Positions 33,934 to 43,270 of a stretch of 52,255 nt of DNA are shown piece by piece. How positions within the stretch are numbered: position 1 is the stretch's first letter; the number at the start of each line of letters is the position of its first letter. Source of the stretch: Bacteroidota bacterium (GTDB lineage: Bacteria; Bacteroidota; Bacteroidia; B-17B0; Aurantibacillaceae); the NCBI GenBank assembly GCA_963169355.1, contig CAUJCR010000041.1, positions 1 to 52,255 on the forward strand. Reading direction: 5' to 3'. The notes under the pieces were generated by a model. That model was not told the origin of the DNA, made no database searches, and worked only from the letters and a program-made list of their open reading frames with translations. The position numbers and the translations under genes were made by a program.

Positions 33934-34620
33934 TTAATTTTTAGAACTTGTGAAGAAAAAATCTTTTAAATAGTTAGGTTCTGAATAAGCCACATCAACA
34001 AAATCCTTCATTACATACTTTTCATAACCCAATTCAATCAAATATCGTGACGATGTATTTACCTGTTCAATAAAAAAGCTACGATTTAAGCATTCATTTA
34101 ATAGTGGTTTTGATTTCAACATACCTGAACCAAAAAAATAAATGTCTTTATTAAATTGTGCCAGTTCTTTTACACTTTCGTTTGTAACAATAAATGGTTT
34201 AGTTGAAATTAAAGTATTAAGTTGAGAATTGTATAATGCTAAATACACTTCCATTCTTCGAGCATCCATCATAGGACATAGTAAAGCATCATCTGGCACA
34301 TCCTTAATTACCGCTTGCGTTAGTATTTGTAAGGTATCTAATGTAATTAAAGGAATTTGTAAAGCATAGGCTAATCCTTTAGCTGCCGAAAATCCAATAC
34401 GTAGCCCCGTATATGAACCCGGACCAGCAGAAATAACAATTGCACTTAATTGGCTTGGTTGTATTTGGTTATCCTTTAATAAATTATTAATAAACACATG
34501 TAAATTTTCGGCATGAGAATAACCATTATCCAATTCGCTACAAGCTATTAATTGATTCTTTTGAGCCAATGAAACCGAGCAAACAGTTGAAGAGCTTTCA
34601 ATATGTAATAAAAAAGCCAA
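33934..34620 (-). CDS. tsaB: tRNA threonylcarbamoyladenosine biosynthesis protein TsaB
   Basis: 228 residues. ASKHA-fold protein: LLHIESSSTVCSVSLA, the switch YSHAENLHVFINNLL, VISAGPGSYTGLRIGFSAAKGLAYAL and MMDARRMEVYLALY. It works with TsaD and TsaE in making t6A37 in ANN-decoding tRNAs; TsaB itself is not catalytic. The first base follows the stop of the adaptor gene by one base. Confidence 0.95.
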   Translation of the reverse strand: MAFLLHIESSSTVCSVSLAQKNQLIACSELDNGYSHAENLHVFINNLLKDNQIQPSQLSAIVISAGPGSYTGLRIGFSAAKGLAYALQIPLITLDTLQILTQAVIKDVPDDALLCPMMDARRMEVYLALYNSQLNTLISTKPFIVTNESVKELAQFNKDIYFFGSGMLKSKPLLNECLNRSFFIEQVNTSSRYLIELGYEKYVMKDFVDVAYSEPNYLKDFFFTSSKN

Positions 34621-34621
34621 A

Positions 34622-35968
34622 TTAATTTTTAACTAAAAAGAGTTGGTCTTTATCTACTATTTTAATTTTCTTTTTATCCTGAATCATCTTTGAGATGGCA
34701 CCATACGGTCCAGAGATTACTTCATCACCAATCTTGATACCTGATTTAATTTCGATATAATCATTATCCTGTACACCTGTTGTTACATATACTAATTTTG
34801 CTATTCCATTATCATTTATAAAAACACATTCTTTAATCTCATCTTTAGTTGTTTGTTTCTTTAATTCTTTTTCATCAACCACCAAAGACTTACCTTCATC
34901 GTTTATAGCATGATTTTTAGTTTTTGTAGAATCCAAATTACGAGATGTAACTGATTGAATTGGAATGGTAATCACTTGAGAGGCTCGCATTGTTTGAATT
35001 TCCACACTTGTACTCATCCCTGGTCTAAAAGGCGCAGGGTTAGTTGGTGTAATTAAATCAGCATAAGACTCTTGTAAAATTCTAATCTTTACCACAAAAT
35101 TAGTAACCTGATCGACAGATAGACTAGTTGTATTTGCAGAGTTGGCAATCTCGGTTACTATTCCTTTAAATTTCTTTCCACTATACGCATCAACTTCAAT
35201 AATACTTGTATCATTTTTATGTATTCTAATAATATCATTTTCACTTACCTCTACACTTGCTTCCATCTCATTAAGATTAGCTAAGCGTAAAATTTCTGTT
35301 CCTTGTAATCCTTGTACACCCACTACTCTTTCTCCTTTTTCAACATTTAATTTAGAAATTGTTCCATCTACTGGTGCATAAATAAATGTTTTATCCAAAT
35401 TAGAATTAGCTTCTTTTAATGAAGCCTCCATACTTTTAACATTAAAATCAGATGCCTTTAAGCTTTCCATGAGCCCATCAACATTTGCCTTAGCAGATTC
35501 ATAACTTGCTTTTGAAGCATCCATTTCCTGTTGAGAAATCACATTTTGATCAAATAATTTCTTGTTTCTTGCATAAGCCGCATCAGCCTGTGCCAGATTA
35601 GCTTGTGCTTGAGCTAATTGAGCCATAGCTGTTTTATAATTAGCCTTAGAACTATTAACACTCGCATTAACACGCTCAAAGGCACTTTCGTATATATCCG
35701 GTTTTATTCTGCATAACAATTGTCCTTTTTTAACTTGCTCCCCTTCTTTCACTAACATCTCCACAATTTCACCAGATACATCGGAGGTGATTTTTAATTC
35801 TGCTTCAGGTTGTATTTTCCCATTAGCTGATACCGTTTCTATAATGCTACGAGCTTCTGCTTTTTCTGTTGTTACTTCAATAGGCTGTTCGCCTTCTACT
35901 ACTTTTAAAATAATAACAATTATTAATACGGCTATACAACAACCAATTATCCAATACAAACGTTTCAT
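34622..35968 (-). CDS. HlyD/MacA-type periplasmic adaptor protein
   Basis: 448 residues. N-terminal membrane anchor (about 4-22, WIIGCCIAVLIIVIILKVV), first half of the lipoyl domain (IIETVSANGKIQPEAELKITSDVSGEIVEMLV), a long alpha hairpin rich in Ala/Gln (about 95-200, AQLAQAQANLAQADAAYARNKK), second lipoyl half (FIYAPVDGTISKLNVEKGERVVG) and beta-barrel with a membrane-proximal end. It links an inner-membrane pump to an outer-membrane TolC channel. The channel gene lies just upstream (36019-37443), but no RND or MacB-type pump gene is adjacent. Confidence 0.93.
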   Translation of the reverse strand: MKRLYWIIGCCIAVLIIVIILKVVEGEQPIEVTTEKAEARSIIETVSANGKIQPEAELKITSDVSGEIVEMLVKEGEQVKKGQLLCRIKPDIYESAFERVNASVNSSKANYKTAMAQLAQAQANLAQADAAYARNKKLFDQNVISQQEMDASKASYESAKANVDGLMESLKASDFNVKSMEASLKEANSNLDKTFIYAPVDGTISKLNVEKGERVVGVQGLQGTEILRLANLNEMEASVEVSENDIIRIHKNDTSIIEVDAYSGKKFKGIVTEIANSANTTSLSVDQVTNFVVKIRILQESYADLITPTNPAPFRPGMSTSVEIQTMRASQVITIPIQSVTSRNLDSTKTKNHAINDEGKSLVVDEKELKKQTTKDEIKECVFINDNGIAKLVYVTTGVQDNDYIEIKSGIKIGDEVISGPYGAISKMIQDKKKIKIVDKDQLFLVKN

Positions 35969-36018
35969 ATACTTTAGTGATAGTTAAAAATAATTTAAAG
36001 AATTGAGAAGCAATTTTA

Positions 36019-37443
36019 TTAGTTAAATTTTAGTTCTTTACCTTGATAATAATCTAATACTTTAAGTTTGAATATGTAATCGTACTTAGATTGCGTAAGG
36101 TTATTTTGCGCATTTTGCAGCCTTGTTTTAGCATTATTATAATCAAAAGTACTTATAGCGCCTACATTATATTTTTGTTCGGCATAAAAAAAAGATTGCT
36201 CACTTGCTTCAACCGCCAATTTATTTGCTTTAAATTTCTCATAAGCTGCTTTTGCATTGGCATACGATTGCGCTATGGTTTTATATAAATTTTGCTCGGT
36301 AAGTTGTTGCGAATATTTTGCATTTAAAGCATTTAATTGGGCATTTTTTATACCTGTATAGGTTTGCAAGCCATTAAATATTGGTATGGATAAAGTTAAA
36401 CCAATACTCTTATTCACATTATCTTTAAATTGGTCAGCAAATGGTTTTTGAGATGTAACCAATTCGGTTTTAGGCGCATAAATCGCTTCACCCGATTGCG
36501 TATAATACGGTACCTGCTCTACTCCCACAATATTTACAGCATCTATTCTTTTATCTAATCCTGAGGTTCCAGTACCCAAACTTCCAGTTGCTGATAAAGT
36601 TGGACTAACTCTACCTTTAGCAACTGCTAAATTCTTTTCGGCAGCCATTAAACTATATTCAGCCGATTTAATGGAATGTTGGTTTTTTAATGCTACTTCA
36701 TAAATTCCTTGAACCGTTAAATTTTCTAAATCATTAGAGGCAATGTTTAAATCTGGACGTACAATTTCGAAATTCTTTAAAGTATCTAAATTTAATAGCT
36801 GTTGTAAACTAAGCAAGGCTATTTGATAATTATTTCTTGAATTAGTAACATTTACTTCTTCATTAGCTAACTGCGATTGCAAATCATACATTGCACTTTT
36901 AGCCAATGTACCAGCATCTACTAGCTTTTGTGTTCTTTCTAATTGTTGTTTGGTTATATCAAATTGTGCTTCGGCAATTTTCAAAATATCCTCGCTAAAT
37001 ATAACATTAATGTAATTTGTAGCTACATTTAAAGATAAGTCATTTCGTAACTGCAAAGTACTCTCAGCATTAGATAAGTATTGATATTTATTAGCTAAAA
37101 TATTGTTGTATTGAGAAAGACCTGACCATAACACCACATTAGAAGATATATAAAAATTTTGCGATAATACCTGTGTGTTTGCAAAAGTATTCGTATATCT
37201 ATCAATGGTTCTACCAAAATTATAGGTATGTTGGGCGCCTGTATTGATGGTAGGCAAAATGGCTGCCTTACTTTGGTCGGCATTATTTTTAGCCACTCGT
37301 GCATTTATCTCTGATTGAATAACAGAAATATTATTTTTTTGTGCATACTCCACACATTGCGGCAAAGTCCATGTAGATGGATGCTGAGATTGGGCACAAC
37401 ATAAACCAGTAATAAATAATGATAAAATCAAGTATGGTTTCAT
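36019..37443 (-). CDS. TolC-family outer-membrane efflux protein
   Basis: 474 residues with a signal peptide (about 1-19, LILSLFITGLCCAQS). Two long internal helical repeats (NISVIQSEINARVAKNNADQ ... NVATNYINVIFSEDILKIAEAQFD; then SYANAKAAYEKFKANKLAV ... STFDYNNAKTRLQNAQNNLTQSKYDYIFKLKVLDYY) give the TolC fold of barrel plus helical tunnel. Typical LxxA-rich repeats are seen. First gene of the leftward five-gene run; divergent from the AddB-like gene. Confidence 0.93.
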   Translation of the reverse strand: MKPYLILSLFITGLCCAQSQHPSTWTLPQCVEYAQKNNISVIQSEINARVAKNNADQSKAAILPTINTGAQHTYNFGRTIDRYTNTFANTQVLSQNFYISSNVVLWSGLSQYNNILANKYQYLSNAESTLQLRNDLSLNVATNYINVIFSEDILKIAEAQFDITKQQLERTQKLVDAGTLAKSAMYDLQSQLANEEVNVTNSRNNYQIALLSLQQLLNLDTLKNFEIVRPDLNIASNDLENLTVQGIYEVALKNQHSIKSAEYSLMAAEKNLAVAKGRVSPTLSATGSLGTGTSGLDKRIDAVNIVGVEQVPYYTQSGEAIYAPKTELVTSQKPFADQFKDNVNKSIGLTLSIPIFNGLQTYTGIKNAQLNALNAKYSQQLTEQNLYKTIAQSYANAKAAYEKFKANKLAVEASEQSFFYAEQKYNVGAISTFDYNNAKTRLQNAQNNLTQSKYDYIFKLKVLDYYQGKELKFN

Positions 37444-37660
37444 TTAAGGAAAAAACTATTTTAAAACACGTAAATTTAATGAAAATTATGAGTTAATAGC
37501 CCATATTACATAAACGGACAAAAAACCATTGCATTGGTAAAAAAGTAATTAACGCTTCGGCTTCTATCTCCATTAGCTCAATATAAAGAGTAACAATATA
37601 ACTTCTAAAAATATACTAAAAAATTAACGAAATATTTTAGTATTTTTAAACCAATTGGAT

Positions 37661-40522
37661 ATGCAGCCTTTTTTAAAATATCTTGCTCAACACATCTTTG
37701 AAAACTATGCAGATAATACTGAAAATCTATGCATTATATTACCCAATAAACGTGGCGCTTTATATCTAAAACAACATTTAGCAGAGGCTTTTCAAAGAAC
37801 AATTTGGCTACCCACTATATTAAGTGCCGAGGATTTAGTAGCCAACCTTTCTGAGCTACATGCCCTTGATAATATTGACTTAATTTGCGAATTATATTCG
37901 GCTTACTGCGAGGTTCTAAAAGATAAAGCAGAATCTTTTGACTCATTTGCTAAATGGGGAAATTTAATGCTGCAAGATTTTAATGAAGCTGATCGTTATT
38001 TGGTAAATACCGATACGTTGTATCTTGATTTAAAAAACATTAAAGAAATAGAAAATTGGAGTTTAAATGCCAATGAACTAACTCCAACACAGCAAGACTA
38101 TATTAATTTTATGGCGCACATGGGAACTATTTACCATGTATTTACCACAAATTTATTAGCTAAAAATGCAGCTTATCAGGGCTTAATGTACAGAAAAGCT
38201 TTTGAGAAATATCCACACTCTAGTTATTTAAACAAATTCTCAAATATTGTCATTGCTGGTTTTAACGCGTTAAATAAAGTTGAGAGCCACCTTTTTTCGG
38301 ATTTAGCAAAAAATAAAAAAGCAACTATCATTTGGGACGGCGATTTATATTATTTAAAAAACGAAAGCTACGAAGCTGGATTATTCTTAAGGAAAAATTT
38401 TACTAATCAATGGCTCAATACAAAAACTTTAATTGGCAATTATTTCTCTGAAATTCCAAAGAACATTGAAATTATTGCTGCTCCAAAACAAATAGGACAA
38501 GCCCAAGCAGCCAGTAATCAACTAAAAAAATGGATTAAAGAAGGAAAATCCTTAAACAAAACCGCCATTATCTTAGCCGACGAAAGTTTACTTTTTCCAG
38601 TATTAAATCAAATACCAAATGAAATTGATGCTATAAATGTTACTATGGAATATCCATTACGGTTATCTCCTATTTATAATCTAGTTGAAAATTTAATTTC
38701 ATTACATCTGAGTGTCGAAAATAGTAAAACATCTCAGAAATTTTATTTTGCCGATCTTTTTAAAATTTTTCAAAACACCATTTTCAAAAAATACATCCAA
38801 TTAATAAGTCCTAATATTAATCTGCAACGTATCACGCAAACAATCATTGACAAAAACTATGTTTGGATAGATACTGATACAATGCAACTACTTTTTGAGG
38901 AAGAATTTAATTATATACAACCACTATTTACCCCTTGGAGAAACTCAAAAAATGGCATTTCAAGCATCACTCATATCTTATCTATTTTAAATCAAACTGA
39001 TAGCACTCAATTAAAATTACCAACTACCGAGAATGAATATTTACATCTATTTACTAAATATTTTAATAGGTTACATATTCTTATTACGCAACATAATTAC
39101 CTAGACGCATTATCTACTTTTAAAAGCCTTTATAAGCAAATTATTGGAACGGCTACAGTTCCTTTTATTGGAGAGCCTTTACAAGGTTTGCAAATTATGG
39201 GTGTTTTAGAAACAAGAACGCTCGACTTTGAAAATATAATTATACTAGGTGTAAATGAAGGTGTATTGCCTTCTGGGAAATCAGTCAATTCTTTTATCCC
39301 CAACGATTTAAAACGACATAATAACATGCCTCTTTATGCAGATAAAGACGCTATTTATGCTTATCATTTTTATCGCATACTACAAAGGGCTAGTAATATC
39401 TTAATTACTTATAATACTGAGCAAAGTGCATTTGGCGGTAATGAAAAAAGCAGGTTTATTACTCAATTACAATTTGAATTACAAAAATATAATCCTTCCC
39501 ATCGCATCAATGAACGAATGCTTAGTGGAGATGAATTAGTGGCCAGTACTATAAATAAAATTGAGGTCTCGAAAACAGAAAACAGTTTAGAGTCAATTAT
39601 TGCAAAACTAACAACGAATAATGATTATGGTGGCCTAAGCCCATCAGCATTAATAACCTACAAAGATTGTCCGTTAAAATTCTTTTTTAGATATGGCGAA
39701 GGATTAAAAGAAACCGAAGATGTAGAAGAAATTGCAGAGTATAACACACAAGGTTCTATATTACATTTATCCTTAGAAAAACTTTACACACCGTTTATTG
39801 GTAAAGTCCTTTATAGAGACGACCTTAACCAATGTTTAAATCGGATAGAAACTACGGTAAGCAATTGTTTCTTAGAATACTTTAGTCAAAAAGAAAGTAG
39901 ATTTGGCAAGAATTATTTACAGCAAAAAGTACTTCAGCAATACGTAAAAAAACAAGTAATAAGGGATATAGAAATTGTAGAACAAACAAATTCTAATAAC
40001 GAATACTTAAGCATTATTGCCTTAGAAAAAAAATTTGAAGCTAGTTTAGTCATTGAATATCAAGGAGAACCACTAACTATTTACATTAAAGGATCAAGTG
40101 ATCGTATAGACCGATTAGGCTCAAAAGTTAGAATTATTGACTATAAATCATCTGTAAAAACAACCGATAAATTTCAATTTGATACGTTTGAAAATCTTTT
40201 TTCAAATAGTCAATATAACAAAATGCTTCAGTTATTTATCTATGCATGGTTAGCCGTTAAAAACAACATTGCCAAACCAGAAGAACTAATGCCTTGTATT
40301 ATTCCTTTCAAGCATTATCTTAAAGAACCAAAATCAATCCAATCAATAGATAAAAAATCAGGTTCATTAATTTTTAGCATTGATTTATTACAAGAATTTG
40401 AAGAGCATCTTAAAAATACCATTAGCTTAATACTTTCTAATCAAAATAAGTTTTCTCAAACAGAAAACAGAGACGTTTGCAAGTTTTGTTCTTACGCTCC
40501 AATTTGCAACATAAAGGTTTAA
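37661..40522 (+). CDS. AddB-like PD-(D/E)XK nuclease
   Basis: 953 residues from ATG 37661 (an in-frame TTG two codons earlier is less likely). The N-terminal ~600 residues look like an inactive superfamily 1 helicase (LCIILPNKRGALYLKQHL, FENIIILGVNEGVLPSG). The C-terminal nuclease has the RecB-family pattern: Cys in LITYKDCPLKFFFRY, catalytic GSILHLSLEKLY and VRIIDYKSSVK, and the three-Cys end CKFCSYAPIC. The four Cys fit an iron-sulfur staple as in AddB. It would work with an AddA-like helicase-nuclease in processing DNA ends; that partner is not in the window. Confidence 0.9.
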   Translation: MQPFLKYLAQHIFENYADNTENLCIILPNKRGALYLKQHLAEAFQRTIWLPTILSAEDLVANLSELHALDNIDLICELYSAYCEVLKDKAESFDSFAKWGNLMLQDFNEADRYLVNTDTLYLDLKNIKEIENWSLNANELTPTQQDYINFMAHMGTIYHVFTTNLLAKNAAYQGLMYRKAFEKYPHSSYLNKFSNIVIAGFNALNKVESHLFSDLAKNKKATIIWDGDLYYLKNESYEAGLFLRKNFTNQWLNTKTLIGNYFSEIPKNIEIIAAPKQIGQAQAASNQLKKWIKEGKSLNKTAIILADESLLFPVLNQIPNEIDAINVTMEYPLRLSPIYNLVENLISLHLSVENSKTSQKFYFADLFKIFQNTIFKKYIQLISPNINLQRITQTIIDKNYVWIDTDTMQLLFEEEFNYIQPLFTPWRNSKNGISSITHILSILNQTDSTQLKLPTTENEYLHLFTKYFNRLHILITQHNYLDALSTFKSLYKQIIGTATVPFIGEPLQGLQIMGVLETRTLDFENIIILGVNEGVLPSGKSVNSFIPNDLKRHNNMPLYADKDAIYAYHFYRILQRASNILITYNTEQSAFGGNEKSRFITQLQFELQKYNPSHRINERMLSGDELVASTINKIEVSKTENSLESIIAKLTTNNDYGGLSPSALITYKDCPLKFFFRYGEGLKETEDVEEIAEYNTQGSILHLSLEKLYTPFIGKVLYRDDLNQCLNRIETTVSNCFLEYFSQKESRFGKNYLQQKVLQQYVKKQVIRDIEIVEQTNSNNEYLSIIALEKKFEASLVIEYQGEPLTIYIKGSSDRIDRLGSKVRIIDYKSSVKTTDKFQFDTFENLFSNSQYNKMLQLFIYAWLAVKNNIAKPEELMPCIIPFKHYLKEPKSIQSIDKKSGSLIFSIDLLQEFEEHLKNTISLILSNQNKFSQTENRDVCKFCSYAPICNIKV

Positions 40523-40615
40523 CAATTAACTGTTTATAAAATAACTATTTATCTATAAAGGTTATCTAAACACAATCTAATTTTACATTCGGTTAAACTT
40601 TTTAATTAATTACAC

Positions 40616-41545
40616 ATGCATTATATCACAAGAAAACAACTCGTGTGTTGGTTGTTGTTTTTTACTTTTTTCAAATCATTCTCGCAGGATATTACTGTAG
40701 ATTTTGAAGGTAGAGTAACAAATGATAACAGCATATTATCTGAAGTTATTGTACAAGTACTTCAAGAAGGCAAACTATTAACTTCGTTTAAAACAGATAA
40801 TAGTGGCACTTATAATGTTTACCTGCCACTTGGGCATGATTACTTGGTTTCTATTTCAAAAAACAATTATGTTCAAAAATACTTCACCGTAAGCACCAAA
40901 GGAGTACCTTCTGAAGATGCTTCCATGAAATTTCCAACTATTACAGCAGACGTTGATTTATTCAAATATTATGAAGGTGTAGATTATTCATTATTTAATG
41001 AACCAATTAATAAATTTTATTATAATGCCAAAAAAGGAAACTTTGAATACGACAAAGCCTATTTAAAAGAAAAAAAAGAAGCAATGAGGCAAGTGAAGGA
41101 GCAAGAAAAAGAAGTGCTATTAGCTATGAAGAAAAAGAAAAACAACTCCCCTGCACTTGCCAAACATACACCTAATAAAATTGATACCACAAAAAAAACA
41201 GAAGGACAACGATTACTTGCTCAACTTGAAAAAGAAGAACAGCAATTATTTAGTAAGCCCAAAAACAACAATGAAGTGCAAATTAACTTAGTAGCTGCAA
41301 GCTCAACAAATAGCAAAAAAGTAATTGACTCAAAAATAAGTGCTCTTTTACAGAAATATAAACAAGGAGTAACAGAGGAAAAACAAGAAACAGACCAAGT
41401 TATTATCATAAAAAGAATTGTAGTAAGAGAACAAGAAGCTTGGGTATATGAAAAGAAAATATTTAGCTGGGGCGGTATTGCTTACTTTAGAGACAGGCAA
41501 CCCATTACAGCTAGTACCTTTAATATTGAAACATCCGTAAAATAA
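40616..41545 (+). CDS. Exported protein with carboxypeptidase-regulatory-like domain
   Basis: 309 residues. Signal peptide (about 1-23, LVCWLLFFTFFKSFSQ). Residues ~25-100 form a beta-sandwich of the CarboxypepD_reg type (DFEGRVTNDNSILSEVIVQVLQEGKLLTSFKTDNSGTYNVYLPLG). A Lys/Glu-rich charged helical stretch follows (KEKKEAMRQVKEQEKEVLLAMKKKKNNS) and then an end with WVYEKKIFSWGGIAYFRD. Likely periplasmic or outer-membrane associated. No enzymatic motif, no recognised partner. Upstream is the promoter-like TACATTCG. Confidence 0.78.
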   Translation: MHYITRKQLVCWLLFFTFFKSFSQDITVDFEGRVTNDNSILSEVIVQVLQEGKLLTSFKTDNSGTYNVYLPLGHDYLVSISKNNYVQKYFTVSTKGVPSEDASMKFPTITADVDLFKYYEGVDYSLFNEPINKFYYNAKKGNFEYDKAYLKEKKEAMRQVKEQEKEVLLAMKKKKNNSPALAKHTPNKIDTTKKTEGQRLLAQLEKEEQQLFSKPKNNNEVQINLVAASSTNSKKVIDSKISALLQKYKQGVTEEKQETDQVIIIKRIVVREQEAWVYEKKIFSWGGIAYFRDRQPITASTFNIETSVK

Positions 41546-41631
41546 TTAACATTTTTGCGTTAGTTTCTTAGCAACTTATTTGTAGGATAATTAAGCCTAT
41601 TTCTTTACTTTTATACATTAATCTTTTATTT

Positions 41632-42519
41632 ATGAAAAAAGCGTTTGTTTTCCCTGGACAAGGTTCACAGTTCTCAGGTATGGGAAAAGAGTTATATGAA
41701 AACTCAGAGTTAGCGAAAAACATGTTTCATCAAGCTAATGAAATTTTAGGATTTAAAATTACCGACATCATGTTTTCAGGAACCGACGAGGAACTGAAAC
41801 AAACAAAGGTTACTCAGCCAGCCATCTTTTTACATTCTGTTATTTTAGCTGCTACTTTAGGCGATAGCTTTAAACCCGATATGGTTGCAGGACACTCGCT
41901 TGGCGAGTTTTCGGCGTTAGTAGCTAACAAAACATTAAGTTTTGAAAATGCCCTAACCCTAGTTTCAAAACGTGCTTTAGCTATGCAAAAAGCCTGCGAA
42001 ATAAATCCCTCTACAATGGCAGCAGTATTAAATTTAGCAGACGAAACTATTGAATCTATTTGTAAAGAAATTACAGATGGTGGGCAAGTCGTAGTTGCAG
42101 CTAACTACAATTGCCCTGGTCAGTTAGTTATTTCAGGAACTATTGAAGGCATTAATATAGCTTGCGAAAAAATGAAAGCCGCAGGTGCTAAAAGAGCTTT
42201 GGTTTTACCTGTAGGTGGTGCTTTTCATTCTCCACTAATGGAGCCTGCCCGTGTAGAATTAGAAGCAGCTATTAACGCTACCGAGTTTAATCAACCGATT
42301 TGCCCTGTATATCAAAATGTAACTGCCTCTGCTGTATCAAATCCAACCGAAATTAAAAAGAATTTAATTTTACAATTAACAGCACCCGTAAAATGGACTC
42401 AAACCATTCAACAAATGACAGCCGATGGAGCAACACATTACACCGAAGTGGGGCCAGGAAAAGTACTTCAAGGTCTTGTAAAGAAAATAAGTCCTGAAGT
42501 TGAAACAACAAGTGCTTAA
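41632..42519 (+). CDS. fabD: Malonyl-CoA:ACP transacylase
   Basis: 295 residues. It charges acyl carrier protein with malonate for fatty acid synthesis. FPGQGSQFSGMG at the start, catalytic S89 in VAGHSLGEFSAL, R117-type region, and H199 in GGAFHSPLMEPA; oxyanion Gln 9 is present. The family's length and layout are normal. No other fab genes are adjacent; followed after 12 bases by a beta-barrel gene in the same direction. Confidence 0.96.
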   Translation: MKKAFVFPGQGSQFSGMGKELYENSELAKNMFHQANEILGFKITDIMFSGTDEELKQTKVTQPAIFLHSVILAATLGDSFKPDMVAGHSLGEFSALVANKTLSFENALTLVSKRALAMQKACEINPSTMAAVLNLADETIESICKEITDGGQVVVAANYNCPGQLVISGTIEGINIACEKMKAAGAKRALVLPVGGAFHSPLMEPARVELEAAINATEFNQPICPVYQNVTASAVSNPTEIKKNLILQLTAPVKWTQTIQQMTADGATHYTEVGPGKVLQGLVKKISPEVETTSA

Positions 42520-42531
42520 ATAACAAAAACT

Positions 42532-43248
42532 ATGATAAAAAAAATTGTTTTATGTATTACGGTTATTCATTTTGCTATGCAAATGAATGCTCAATTCTTT
42601 AGAGGCGTGGGTGCTTTTATTGGAGCAACAAGTTCTAGTTTAAGATATAAAAATCTAAATCCTATTGATAATTCAACGTTTGCTCATGCTATTCCAGCAT
42701 CTTCACACCGCTCGGCCGAATATCCTTTCTTTAGCGTTGGAATTTTAGGAGAATTCTTAAAATATGATCATGTGCGTTGGCAAACTGAATTTGAATATGC
42801 CACTAAAGGAGGCATAGAACGTCCTTCTATTATTTTAGGAAGCGGACAAAGAAGTGGACCTACACCTAACATTTACCAAAACATACAATGGAATAATTTT
42901 CTTAAATTCTTTGGTAACGAAGGTTATCGAGGTATCCCTTATTTAATGTTAGGCGCAAGAATAGAGTATAATTTCTCAAGAGCTATAACAGCGTATGGAG
43001 CTGTAGCTGGAGCTGTACCACCTCTTAATATAACACCTGATGCTGGAATTGGTTATGAATTTTATTCTCGTTCTAAATGGCATTTGTTTACCGAGTTTCA
43101 TTACAATCCAGATGCCTTAAAAATGGTGGTATCTAATGTTGTATTTTGGCAACGTATGTTTGAATTAAGACTAGGTGTTATATATCGTCCTAAACGCAAG
43201 GCAATTGACGACTGCAACGCACCACGATATAGAGGAAGTAACTATTAA
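42532..43248 (+). CDS. Outer-membrane beta-barrel-like protein
   Basis: 238 residues with a signal peptide (about 1-20, IVLCITVIHFAMQMNAQ). The mature part is an alternating pattern of short amphipathic strands with Tyr/Phe/Trp girdle residues (VGAFIGATSSSLRYKN, IPYLMLGARIEYNF, GAVAGAVPPLNITPDAGIGYEFY, MFELRLGVIYRP), suggestive of an 8-12-strand barrel. The last strand ends before a short basic tail, so it is not the usual terminal aromatic. Family unknown. Probably co-transcribed with fabD. Confidence 0.7.
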   Translation: MIKKIVLCITVIHFAMQMNAQFFRGVGAFIGATSSSLRYKNLNPIDNSTFAHAIPASSHRSAEYPFFSVGILGEFLKYDHVRWQTEFEYATKGGIERPSIILGSGQRSGPTPNIYQNIQWNNFLKFFGNEGYRGIPYLMLGARIEYNFSRAITAYGAVAGAVPPLNITPDAGIGYEFYSRSKWHLFTEFHYNPDALKMVVSNVVFWQRMFELRLGVIYRPKRKAIDDCNAPRYRGSNY

Positions 43249-43270
43249 TTAATTTAATGACACTAAAAAT

